A stretch of DNA of 41,887 bases from an uncultured Verrucomicrobiales bacterium (GTDB taxonomy: Bacteria > Verrucomicrobiota > Verrucomicrobiia > Verrucomicrobiales > Akkermansiaceae): contig CALGZA010000045.1 of assembly GCA_937934595.1 (NCBI GenBank), positions 1-41,887 of the forward strand, written 5' to 3'. A program made the position numbers and the translations under genes. Within the stretch, counting starts at the first letter, position 1. The number at the start of each line of letters is the position of its first letter. This document shows positions 15,137 through 22,879 of this stretch, piece by piece. The notes under the pieces were generated by a model. That model made no database searches, was not told where the DNA came from, and saw nothing but the letters and a program-made list of their open reading frames with translations.

Positions 15137-15607
15137 ATGAGCATTTTGACGATTTCTAAATTACATCTATTCAGTTTAGTATGTTTAGCGTTTTTGGGCA
15201 ATAGTTGTGCGCCTTCAGGAGGTGTTACGCATGCGCCGCACCGAACTGAGGTATCGAATACGTTGTTAGGGACTGTGGTGAACAGCTATCCAATCCGAGT
15301 GACTAAGAATTCTGGACTGGGTGCTATGGCTGCGGGATTAGGAGGATCTGCAGCTGGGTATAAGAACCTTGGTTCAGGAAATGGCAGGATACTGGGTGCG
15401 ATAGCGGGGCGAATGGCTGGTGCGATTACGGGAAGGGCTGCTGAGTCTAAACTGAGAGAAAAAGGGGCGCAGGAGGTTACTGTTAGATTTAATAATAAAA
15501 ATCATAGGGTTATTAGCAAAGGGTTGCCTACACTAGGTAAGGGGGATAAAGTGATGGTTCACCGTAATGTATACGGGAAAGTTCTTACGCTAAGTTTGGT
15601 TCAGTGA
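15137..15607 (+). CDS. Glycine-zipper lipoprotein (SlyB/17-kDa antigen-like)
   Basis: The product is 156 residues from ATG 15137; a GTG at 15131 would add two residues. A signal peptide ends in a lipobox-like GNSC (Cys near 24), followed by a glycine-zipper stretch GLGAMAAGLGGSAAG...ILGAIAGRMAGAITG that could form a membrane hairpin, and a C-terminal beta-type domain (EVTVRFNN...VISKG..KGDKVMV). This resembles the SlyB/Rickettsia 17-kDa antigen family, outer-membrane lipoproteins of envelope stability. It precedes the ketosynthase gene by 56 nt in the same direction; any link is unclear. Confidence 0.75.
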   Translation: MSILTISKLHLFSLVCLAFLGNSCAPSGGVTHAPHRTEVSNTLLGTVVNSYPIRVTKNSGLGAMAAGLGGSAAGYKNLGSGNGRILGAIAGRMAGAITGRAAESKLREKGAQEVTVRFNNKNHRVISKGLPTLGKGDKVMVHRNVYGKVLTLSLVQ

Positions 15608-15663
15608 TTGGTGGCTGATGGCTGGTTTATAGAATATTGTTATGGGTGATATGAAGGTTGATT

Positions 15664-16812
15664 ATGGCTAGTGTTTTAGGTGTTTCGGCTCTAAGTGGAA
15701 TGGGTTGCACGCTTACTGAGCATGCGGAGAGGATGAGCAGAGGAGAGGTGGGCTTGAGGCCTCTATCTGAGTTGCTGGGTGGAGGTGAGTATGAGGGTTT
15801 GCAGGCTGGTTGGATTGAGGATCGGTCGTTGATGCTATCTCGTAAATGGGCTCCTGCTTCAGCGCTGGCTTTGCATTGTGCGCGAGAGGCTGTTAAGGAT
15901 GCGGGGTTATCTGGAGCTGATTTGAAGCATGCTGCGGTGGTAGCTGGTTCATCTCGAGGGAATGCCTATCTGAATGATTGGCCTGGGAGGCGGCCTTTTC
16001 GTTTGATGTCTGCCTCTAATTCGATGCATGGTGAGATAGCTTCAGCGGTGTCTATAGAATTAGGGATTACTGGGCCATGGCAGACGATAGCGAGTGGGTG
16101 TGCGGCTTCATTAGATGCGTTAGGATATGCTAAGATGTTGTTGGATGCTGGTGTGGTTAAGTTTGCTATTGTTCTGGGGGTTGAGCTGCCGTTGGTTCCT
16201 GAAATCATAGAGCACTATCAGAGAACTGGGGTTTTGACTACGAATGGAGTGAATGATCCGTATCATCCGGAGACCTCTGGTTTTTCTCCTGGTGAGGCTG
16301 GTTCTGCTTTGGTGTTAAGTTCTGATGAGGTTTCTGGTGTTCCGCGATTAACTGGCTACTGGTGTAATTCAGATGCTGATTCACCTATCGGAATGCCGAG
16401 TGACGGCAAGGGGTTAATGGAGTGCTTGAGTATGGCTGTTCGGTCTCTTAGCGGCTCAGGGAGCTCTGGTGTGTCTGCGGTGTGTCCACACGCAAGTGGG
16501 ACATTGCTTCATGCTCAGGCTGAACAAGCTGCTATGTCCCAGGCGCTGGGTATGAGTGGTGCTATTAGTTTACATGCTCTTAAGCCGTATACGGGACATT
16601 CTGTGGGTGCAAGTGGAGCTTTAGATACTGCGATATTAGCTTATTATATGAAGGGGGGGATTTTGCCACCTAACTTAGCTGGTTTATCTGCTCCGATGTC
16701 AACGTTTTCATTGTCTAGTTGTTCAGTGCCGGTTAAGGATGGTGCTACTGTTCTAAAGATTGCAGTGGGGATGGGTGGGCATAATTCTGTTATAGCACTT
16801 GACTGTGGATAG
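15664..16812 (+). CDS. Orphan beta-ketoacyl synthase
   Basis: The 382-residue product has the thiolase fold of FabF/KAS-type condensing enzymes. The catalytic triad appears intact: Cys146 in IASGCAASLDA, His276 in CPHASGTLLHAQAE (family usually has HGTGT), and His312 in KPYTGHSVGASGA with Lys307. GFSPGEAGSALVL matches the usual FSPGEGAG-like segment and the C-terminal GMGGHNSV the usual GFGGHN. ATG 15664 is preferred over TTG 15658 because GAAGGT lies upstream. No ACP, reductase or acyltransferase gene is adjacent, so it may serve a specialised lipid or polyene pathway encoded elsewhere; primary fatty acid synthesis is less likely given the divergence. Confidence 0.85.
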   Translation: MASVLGVSALSGMGCTLTEHAERMSRGEVGLRPLSELLGGGEYEGLQAGWIEDRSLMLSRKWAPASALALHCAREAVKDAGLSGADLKHAAVVAGSSRGNAYLNDWPGRRPFRLMSASNSMHGEIASAVSIELGITGPWQTIASGCAASLDALGYAKMLLDAGVVKFAIVLGVELPLVPEIIEHYQRTGVLTTNGVNDPYHPETSGFSPGEAGSALVLSSDEVSGVPRLTGYWCNSDADSPIGMPSDGKGLMECLSMAVRSLSGSGSSGVSAVCPHASGTLLHAQAEQAAMSQALGMSGAISLHALKPYTGHSVGASGALDTAILAYYMKGGILPPNLAGLSAPMSTFSLSSCSVPVKDGATVLKIAVGMGGHNSVIALDCG

Positions 16813-17292
16813 TTTATTTATATGGCATGCGATAATGTTATTATTTACCAATGAATGAGATTTTTTTGGTGAGTATATAATGACCAATCTGAAAAAAAGA
16901 TCAGCTATATGGTTGTGATGAGGAATTTTAGAAAGAGTTGATCTGTTTAGAGTGGATGCGGGCGTTTTTTTGTAACTGTCTGGGCTATTTTTCAGTGACT
17001 GAGCTCGTATAATTTTTTTGTTACTCATTGATAGAAATAAAAACTATTTTGTTGTTTGTCTGATACGAATCACATTTTTTTAGCTTAAGGTAGGGAAGAA
17101 GGAGCTTTCTGTTGTTCTGTGCTCTTTTTACACTGCATGGCATTATTTAAATTCATTATTATTTTTATCTTGCCGTGCGAGAGAAAACGGATATATTGTT
17201 AAGTGGATAAAGTATATTTATCTAAATTACTATAAACGCTATTTGAATAGAGATTTGGATAGTGAATAATATAAACAACATAATACAATATA
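16813..17292. other. 480-nt intergenic region, no gene seen
   Basis: No convincing gene lies between the ketosynthase and the pseudopilin. A possible imperfect hairpin (AGATCAGCT near 16899 with AGTTGATCT near 16936) has a long loop and no proper T-run. The last 120 nt are very AT-rich and probably hold the promoter and leader of the pseudopilin gene. Confidence 0.4.
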
Positions 17293-18009
17293 ATGAAAAT
17301 TAATAAACAATTAGCGCAAGAGCGCAAACGTAAGGGCTTCACATTGGTGGAGCTACTCGTGGTGATAGCGATCATCTCCACATTAGGAGCATTAGCATTT
17401 GGTCCTATAATGAGCCGAATAGAGGCTGCTGAGAAAACTGAAGCTATGTCTAATGGAAAAAACCTGCATATTGCGTTGCTTTCATTTGCGACTGAAAACG
17501 GTAACACATTTCCGTCCAAATCGACAAGTAGAGATGGGTCTGTAGTTGATTCTCCAGAAGCAGCTTTTCAACAGATTATTGATTCAGGTCATGTCAAAGA
17601 AGAAAAATATTTCTGGAATAAAGCTAATGGTAGAGGTTTAATTTGTTCAATAGATTCACCGGATAACGATGGCACGCTCACAGCTGGTGAGAATGCTTGG
17701 GGATATACTAAAAATCTGTCTATTGGCGGTGATGGTGGTGCTCCTCTGATCTATGACTCTTGTAAGAGTGTTTCAACGAATACTGCAAGTTTTACAACCC
17801 TTCCATGGAAAGGGCAGGCTATCATTATCAAAGTAGATGCTTCTTGTGAGGCTTATAATATCAGCTATACAGGTAATGGAGCTTTAACAGATACTGGAGG
17901 AGAGAAGTTAGGTAGTGTTGATGTAAATAGCGGATCTTCAGGTAAGGTTGATATATTCAGTATTGTTCCTGCATATGCTGAAGCTTTAGCAACATCAGGA
18001 GGTTCTTAG
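17293..18009 (+). CDS. Type II/IV pseudopilin-like protein
   Basis: The product (238 residues) has a canonical class III prepilin signal: KRKG|FTLVELLVVIAI with cleavage expected after Gly15, Phe16 becoming residue 1 and Glu at +5, followed by the long hydrophobic helix. The rest is a globular Gly/Ser/Asp-rich domain with several Cys and no closer assignment. Verrucomicrobiota and Planctomycetota genomes often carry many such isolated prepilin-like proteins. The gene is alone, has an AT-rich leader with no Shine-Dalgarno, and ends in a strong terminator. Its codon use lacks the G/T bias of its + strand neighbours, which may reflect high expression or transfer. Confidence 0.85.
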   Translation: MKINKQLAQERKRKGFTLVELLVVIAIISTLGALAFGPIMSRIEAAEKTEAMSNGKNLHIALLSFATENGNTFPSKSTSRDGSVVDSPEAAFQQIIDSGHVKEEKYFWNKANGRGLICSIDSPDNDGTLTAGENAWGYTKNLSIGGDGGAPLIYDSCKSVSTNTASFTTLPWKGQAIIIKVDASCEAYNISYTGNGALTDTGGEKLGSVDVNSGSSGKVDIFSIVPAYAEALATSGGS

Positions 18010-18041
18010 GGGTTAGACTTTATATATAAACTCACATTTAG

Positions 18042-18083
18042 GCCAGTGGAACTGTTATCAACATGGTTCCCTGGCTTTTTTTT
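18042..18083 (+). terminator. Rho-independent terminator after the pseudopilin gene
   Basis: GCCAG(T)GGAAC at 18042-18052 pairs with GTTCCCTGGC at 18066-18075, with a single bulged T, and is followed by eight T. This is a clear intrinsic terminator 33 nt past the stop codon. Confidence 0.9.
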
Positions 18084-18212
18084 GTCTTTGGGGTGGTTGT
18101 TGTAGAAGTTTTTTGGTTTTTATGAGTTTACCATGGACAAGTGAGAGGAACATGCGAATTTCTAGCACAGTTTCTTAGAAATTCATGACAATCATCATCT
18201 ATTCATTTACCT

Positions 18213-19856
18213 ATGGTTAAAAATTTTAGTCTTCGGCTAGCTCTGAGGTATCTTAATCCAATACGGACGCATGTATCAGTAATCACTCTTATTTCGCTGG
18301 CAGGAGTGGCGATAGGTGTGATGGTTCTCATTGTTGTATTGTCTGTGATGGATGGTTTTGAGGATCTGGTAAAGAAGCGTGTTTTGGGCAGGGCTCCTCA
18401 TATTACTTCATACCCCCAAGCTTGGCAGTATAAGCTGGACGCTGATGGGGAAGAGGTGACGATAGAGGATCAGTGGCGGGGGCATATGGAGGAGTTAAGG
18501 AGTCAGCCCTGTGTTGAGAATGCCTATCCTTTGGTGGAAGATCATGTTATTTTGGAAACTGATGATGGTGTAGTTGTGTCTAGGATGAAGGGCATAGATA
18601 CTGCAAATAAAGAGGCGATGAAGGATTTCAATAGGTTGCTCAAAGCAGGTAGTAAGCCTATGGGTGAGGGTTATTTTGCGACTGTTTCCTCTGTATATGC
18701 AAAGCAGTATGGGATTCAAGTGGGTGATACAATAGAGGTGATGTCTAATAGGAATCTGAAGCAGCTGAAGCCGTTACTTGATCAGCAGGAATTTAAACCT
18801 CTGAAAGAGCAGTTTCCGGAGCAGATAGAGGTAGTAATCTCAGAACTTAAGAAGCATATGATACTGTCTGCAAACCCTAAGGGAGAGGTAAGGGAGAAGA
18901 TGCTTAATCCACAGGCGCAGTTGATTAAGAAGGAGGTTCGTTCATGGCTTGCTGCTGAGATACGTAATGGGGAGCATGAGCTTGTTAATAAATTTATAGG
19001 GGATGTGTTACATACTGAGGAGCATGATCAAGATGAGAAGGGATATAATTATTATCGAGAGGGTACGAAACAGGATGCAATAGAGCTGATGGAGGAGATT
19101 AAGGGTTTAAATATTCATAAGATGGATAAGGAAGCTATAACGAATGTGGCTTTACCGAAGGATGTGGTAGTATCTGGTATTTATCAGACTGATCCATTTG
19201 CACCTGGTCCGGATCTTTTTACTCCGATGTTGCTGGCGCAGGAGCTTTATGGTGCGGGAGATACTGGGGAGATACAGGGGATAGCGGTGACGCTTAAGGA
19301 TCCTTATGAGGCGGCGATGCATCTTGAAAAGAGTCTTGGAGGGATTATTACAGGTAACTGGAAGGGTCAGACATGGATGGAGCATCATAAGCAACAGTTT
19401 TCTTTGATCAGCACTCAGAAGACGATGATGACGATAGCGTTATCATTTATTATATTGATAGCGGTGTTTTCGATAGGGGCTGTGATGTTTACGATCACAT
19501 ATCAGAAGAAGCGCGAGATAGGTGTGATGAAGGCTCTTGGTGCTACACCTGGTCAGGTGACTAGGGTGTTTACGTTTCAGGGGGTGATTGTGGGTATTTT
19601 AGGCGCAATTATTGGGTTGCTATTGGCGCTGTTGGTATTGGCTAACTTGGGAGGGATTCAGGGAGCGTTTGCTTCTATGGGGTTTAATCCTTTTCCAAAG
19701 GATTTTTATGGGGTGGAGACGTTGCCTCATATTTTTGATCCTGAGCAGGTTTCTTATGTATGTGTAGGAGCTTTTATTCTATGTATGTTTGCGGCGTTTG
19801 TTCCGGCGTGGATAGCTTCAAGGGCGGATGCGGCTAAATCTTTACGGAATATGTAG
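18213..19856 (+). CDS. FtsX-like ABC permease (LolC/E type) with long insert
   Basis: The 547-residue membrane protein starts LRLALRYLNPIRTHVSVITLISLAGVAIGV (first helix about 22-45), typical of LolC/LolE permeases that extract lipoproteins from the inner membrane. The C-terminal FtsX domain has three helices from about residue 400, with the signature KKREIGVMKALGATPGQV and a final VPAWIASRADAAKSLR. Normal LolC/E are about 400 residues; here the extracytoplasmic part between helix 1 and 2 is some 350 residues and includes a charged, helix-prone region (about 180-320). No LolD ATPase gene is adjacent. It heads a six-gene + strand run, 2 nt before the GYF-RDD gene. Confidence 0.87.
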   Translation: MVKNFSLRLALRYLNPIRTHVSVITLISLAGVAIGVMVLIVVLSVMDGFEDLVKKRVLGRAPHITSYPQAWQYKLDADGEEVTIEDQWRGHMEELRSQPCVENAYPLVEDHVILETDDGVVVSRMKGIDTANKEAMKDFNRLLKAGSKPMGEGYFATVSSVYAKQYGIQVGDTIEVMSNRNLKQLKPLLDQQEFKPLKEQFPEQIEVVISELKKHMILSANPKGEVREKMLNPQAQLIKKEVRSWLAAEIRNGEHELVNKFIGDVLHTEEHDQDEKGYNYYREGTKQDAIELMEEIKGLNIHKMDKEAITNVALPKDVVVSGIYQTDPFAPGPDLFTPMLLAQELYGAGDTGEIQGIAVTLKDPYEAAMHLEKSLGGIITGNWKGQTWMEHHKQQFSLISTQKTMMTIALSFIILIAVFSIGAVMFTITYQKKREIGVMKALGATPGQVTRVFTFQGVIVGILGAIIGLLLALLVLANLGGIQGAFASMGFNPFPKDFYGVETLPHIFDPEQVSYVCVGAFILCMFAAFVPAWIASRADAAKSLRNM

Positions 19857-19858
19857 GT

Positions 19859-20707
19859 ATGAAGATATGGTTATTGGAAGATGGTGCTAGGACTGGGCCG
19901 TATGAAATTTATGAGATAAGGGATCGGATTTCTGATGGTGAGTTGAGTGGGGATACTTCTGCTTGGTATGAGGGTGCGGATGGCTGGGTAAGTCTGAGAG
20001 ATGTTCCTGCTTATGCATCATACTTCCGGCAGTCTGATGTGGTCGATGTCATGGAAGAGGAGGGGTTATCCGGCTTAGGGGGTGAAGACGGTGTGCAGCT
20101 GGGGAATGGTGGGGAGAGGGGTGGAGCTGATGGCGGGTTTCAGTATGAGCCGCTAAGGCCTGTGAGGCGATTTTTTGCGAGGTTGTTTGATATCTATATC
20201 TATACGGTTTTGCTGTATTTTGTGAAGGTTCAGTTTGGGGTGAATCCATTGGTGGATAAGAGCCTTTTGGTTTTTATAGCTGATTATATTCCTTATTTAT
20301 TGATGGATGCGTTGGCTCTTTCATACTGGGGGACTACGCCTGGTAAATGGTTACTAGGTATTGTTTTGAGGAGTCATTATGGTGCGAAGTTGGATGTTAA
20401 GACCTCTATGGTTCGATCCGCTCGTGTATGGGTGCTTGGTTTTTCGTTAGGATCATTATTTGCTGTGATTTCTTTACCGCTTTCATGGTTTATCGCTTCC
20501 AAATATGGAAAATTTTTATGGGATGTGCCGATGTATAATGTGACCCGATGCATTAATATTCAGCCTTTGAGGGTGATTGCTTATATTGTTTTCATTTGTT
20601 TTGGGGGGCTGGTTTTGGTTAATACTATCACAGACATGTTTCCTCCTGAGTTGGCTGAAAAGCTGAGAGAGTCTCTTGAGGCGGCCAAGCAGCAGAGTAG
20701 GAAGTAG
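19859..20707 (+). CDS. GYF_2-RDD membrane protein
   Basis: The product has 282 residues. The N-terminus (about 1-55, IWLLEDGARTGPYEIYEIRDRI...WYEGADGWVSL) matches the GYF_2/DUF4339 domain, a small peptide-binding-type module common in Verrucomicrobiota and Planctomycetota. After an acidic, glycine-rich linker comes an RDD domain: RRFFARLFDIYIY (Arg and Asp of the name), then membrane helices and WGTTPGKWLLGI. RDD proteins are thought to have transport roles, some in Na+/H+ exchange; that is family knowledge, not shown here. The 2-nt gap to the LolC/E-type permease gene implies translational coupling. Confidence 0.85.
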   Translation: MKIWLLEDGARTGPYEIYEIRDRISDGELSGDTSAWYEGADGWVSLRDVPAYASYFRQSDVVDVMEEEGLSGLGGEDGVQLGNGGERGGADGGFQYEPLRPVRRFFARLFDIYIYTVLLYFVKVQFGVNPLVDKSLLVFIADYIPYLLMDALALSYWGTTPGKWLLGIVLRSHYGAKLDVKTSMVRSARVWVLGFSLGSLFAVISLPLSWFIASKYGKFLWDVPMYNVTRCINIQPLRVIAYIVFICFGGLVLVNTITDMFPPELAEKLRESLEAAKQQSRK

Positions 20708-20743
20708 TATTTGCTTCACAGTTGATCTTAAAAAATTCATCAT

Positions 20744-21310
20744 ATGGCTAACATGAAAGACATTGTTTACTTTGACCTCGAGACACAGAAAAGCTTTTCC
20801 GCGGTGGGCGGTAGTAAGCATAAGGATAAGATGGGTATGTCAGTGGGGGTTACGTATTCGACTATGACGGGTAAATATCATGTTTATGATGAAGAGCATG
20901 TGGATGATTTAGTTAATCAGCTGGTGGCGGCTGATCTTGTGGTGGGTTATAATCATATTCAGTTTGATTATCCTGTTTTGCAGGCTTATACGATTTATGA
21001 TCTTGCGAGTCAGACGCTAAATTTGGATATGATGTTGGATCTTCAGGATAAGTTGGATTTTCGTCTTAAGTTGGATTCGATAGCGACCTCTTCACTGGGG
21101 ACAGGCAAGACGGCAGATGGGTTGGATGCGCTGCGGTGGTGGAATCAGTATCAGAAGACGAAAGATGAGTCTTTTATGATGAAGATAGCTGAGTATTGTT
21201 GCTATGATGTGAAGGTCACGAAATGTGTGCATGAGTATGGCATAGAGCATGGGCTGGTGCACTATGAGGATAAAGGAGGGGAGAGAGCGGAAGTGGCTGT
21301 GAGCTGGTAG
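20744..21310 (+). CDS. RNase H-like 3'-5' exonuclease family protein
   Basis: The 188-residue product has a DEDD/RNase_H_2-like fold: YFDLET (about 9-14) gives the DxE metal pair, VVGYNHIQFDYPVL (about 66-79) the second motif, and EYCCYDVKVT (about 152-161) the last aspartate. The closest recognised group is the YprB-type RNase H-like domain (PF13482), often attached to helicases but here free-standing. An in-frame ATG at 20753 is an alternative start. It is 36 nt after the GYF-RDD gene and 30 nt before the HtrA gene, so it belongs to the same transcript. Confidence 0.75.
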   Translation: MANMKDIVYFDLETQKSFSAVGGSKHKDKMGMSVGVTYSTMTGKYHVYDEEHVDDLVNQLVAADLVVGYNHIQFDYPVLQAYTIYDLASQTLNLDMMLDLQDKLDFRLKLDSIATSSLGTGKTADGLDALRWWNQYQKTKDESFMMKIAEYCCYDVKVTKCVHEYGIEHGLVHYEDKGGERAEVAVSW

Positions 21311-21340
21311 GAGGGTTTTTGGATGCTTGGAATTTGAGTT

Positions 21341-22849
21341 ATGGAAGATAGTTATCGTAGGTTTATAGTATTATTCATTGTGTTGGCTAGTGCTTTACTG
21401 GTTACAGTTGGGTTTAGGAAGTTATCAGGTGAAGCTGGGTTGTTTGATTTTTTGAAACAGAATCCACCTGTTTCAATTGGAGATGATGTTAGTGGGTCTG
21501 AAGTTTCAGTTACTTTACCTGAGTCCCCACCGGTAAGGGTTTCTGATGTTCCTCATTTGACAGGTCTTAGTGAGGAGTATGCTAAGATAGCGAGAGCTGT
21601 TCGCCCGTCTGTGGTGAATGTGGATGTGACTGGGACGAAGAGGGCTAGGTTTACAGATAGGCGTGGGCATACTGTATATTTTCCGAAAAATGTGAAAGGG
21701 CAGGGTTCTGGGGTGATTGTATCAGAGGAGGGGCATATTATTACGAATCACCATGTGATAGTGGATAAGGCTAAGATTATAATTACATTAGCAAATGAGG
21801 ATAAGTATGAGGCTTCATTAATAGCTTTTGATCCATCTACGGATATAGCATTGTTGAAAATAGACTCTGCAGGTAAGTTTAAGGCGTTGAAATTTGGCGA
21901 TTCTGACAATGTACGTGAGGGGCATGTTGTGTTAGGTTTTGGTAATCCTTTTGGGATAGGTAGGTCTGTGACGAATGGGATAGTATCTGCGAGGCGGAGT
22001 TCGACTTCTGATAGGCAGCCTTCATTATTTCAGACTAATGTGGCGATTAATCCTGGGAATTCAGGTGGGCCGTTAGTTAATATTATTGGTGAGATAGTAG
22101 GGATAAATTCTGCTATTTTTTCTAGTGATAAGGAGAATCCTAGTTTTCAGGGTATAAGCTTTGCTATACCGTCTAACATTGTGAAGAAGACTTTTATGGA
22201 TTTGTTAGAGTATCAGCGTCCGATGCGTGGATATTTAGGTATATATGCAGATGATATAGAGTCTCCCCAGGTGCGTGAGTATTATAAATATAGAGGTAGT
22301 GGTGGAGCGTTGGTTCATGAAGTAGCTTATGATTCGCCAGCGGATGTGGCGGGTATAGAGGAGGAGGATATTATAATGGAGTTTGATGGGTTGGCTGTGA
22401 GAGGAGGTGCGGACCTTATGTCATTCATTCAGAAGTCAAAGATAGGTAAAGAGGTGAATGTGGTGGTCTGGCGGCAGGGAGAGAAGCTAGTATTAAATGC
22501 TAAGATTTCACAAGTGGATGTGGGTTTATCTCGATCTCCGTCATTGAATCTGACGAGCAAGCAGGTGCAAAATATTCTTAATGCGATAGGAATAGAGCCG
22601 ATTAATCTGGGTCCTTCATCGGTCAATGGAGTACGTGTGCGCAGGGTGAATCCTGAAAGTATGGCGGCAGGTAGGATACTGCCTGGAGATATTATTTATC
22701 AGATTAATAATTCACCTATATATCATGTTAAGCATTTTTTTCAAGTAGTGATCAATGCTGCAGCGACGACGAAAACTCAGTTTTATATCATCCGTAATGG
22801 CAGGCGCCGGTCTTTGCCGATAGTTATAGAGCAGGTGAACAGGCAATAG
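21341..22849 (+). CDS. HtrA/DegP-type serine protease
   Basis: This membrane-anchored S1C protease of 502 residues has a single N-terminal helix (FIVLFIVLASALLVTVGF, about 8-25). The chymotrypsin-like domain follows with catalytic His138 (TNHHVI), Asp168 (STDIALLK) and Ser241 (GNSGGP). Two PDZ domains cover about 290-390 and 405-495, the second with GVRVRRVNPESMAAGRILPGDIIYQINN. Such proteases degrade or hold misfolded envelope proteins. The anchor suggests a DegS-like location, but two PDZ domains are the DegP/DegQ pattern. It lies 30 nt from each neighbour in the + strand run. Confidence 0.93.
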   Translation: MEDSYRRFIVLFIVLASALLVTVGFRKLSGEAGLFDFLKQNPPVSIGDDVSGSEVSVTLPESPPVRVSDVPHLTGLSEEYAKIARAVRPSVVNVDVTGTKRARFTDRRGHTVYFPKNVKGQGSGVIVSEEGHIITNHHVIVDKAKIIITLANEDKYEASLIAFDPSTDIALLKIDSAGKFKALKFGDSDNVREGHVVLGFGNPFGIGRSVTNGIVSARRSSTSDRQPSLFQTNVAINPGNSGGPLVNIIGEIVGINSAIFSSDKENPSFQGISFAIPSNIVKKTFMDLLEYQRPMRGYLGIYADDIESPQVREYYKYRGSGGALVHEVAYDSPADVAGIEEEDIIMEFDGLAVRGGADLMSFIQKSKIGKEVNVVVWRQGEKLVLNAKISQVDVGLSRSPSLNLTSKQVQNILNAIGIEPINLGPSSVNGVRVRRVNPESMAAGRILPGDIIYQINNSPIYHVKHFFQVVINAAATTKTQFYIIRNGRRRSLPIVIEQVNRQ

Positions 22850-22879
22850 AGAGAAGGGGAGGTACCTAGTAAAAAAGCG

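Noticed and set aside
16753-17028. Minus-strand frame of 91 codons after the ketosynthase
   Set aside because: Overlaps the ketosynthase end, low-complexity product, no start signal or domain.
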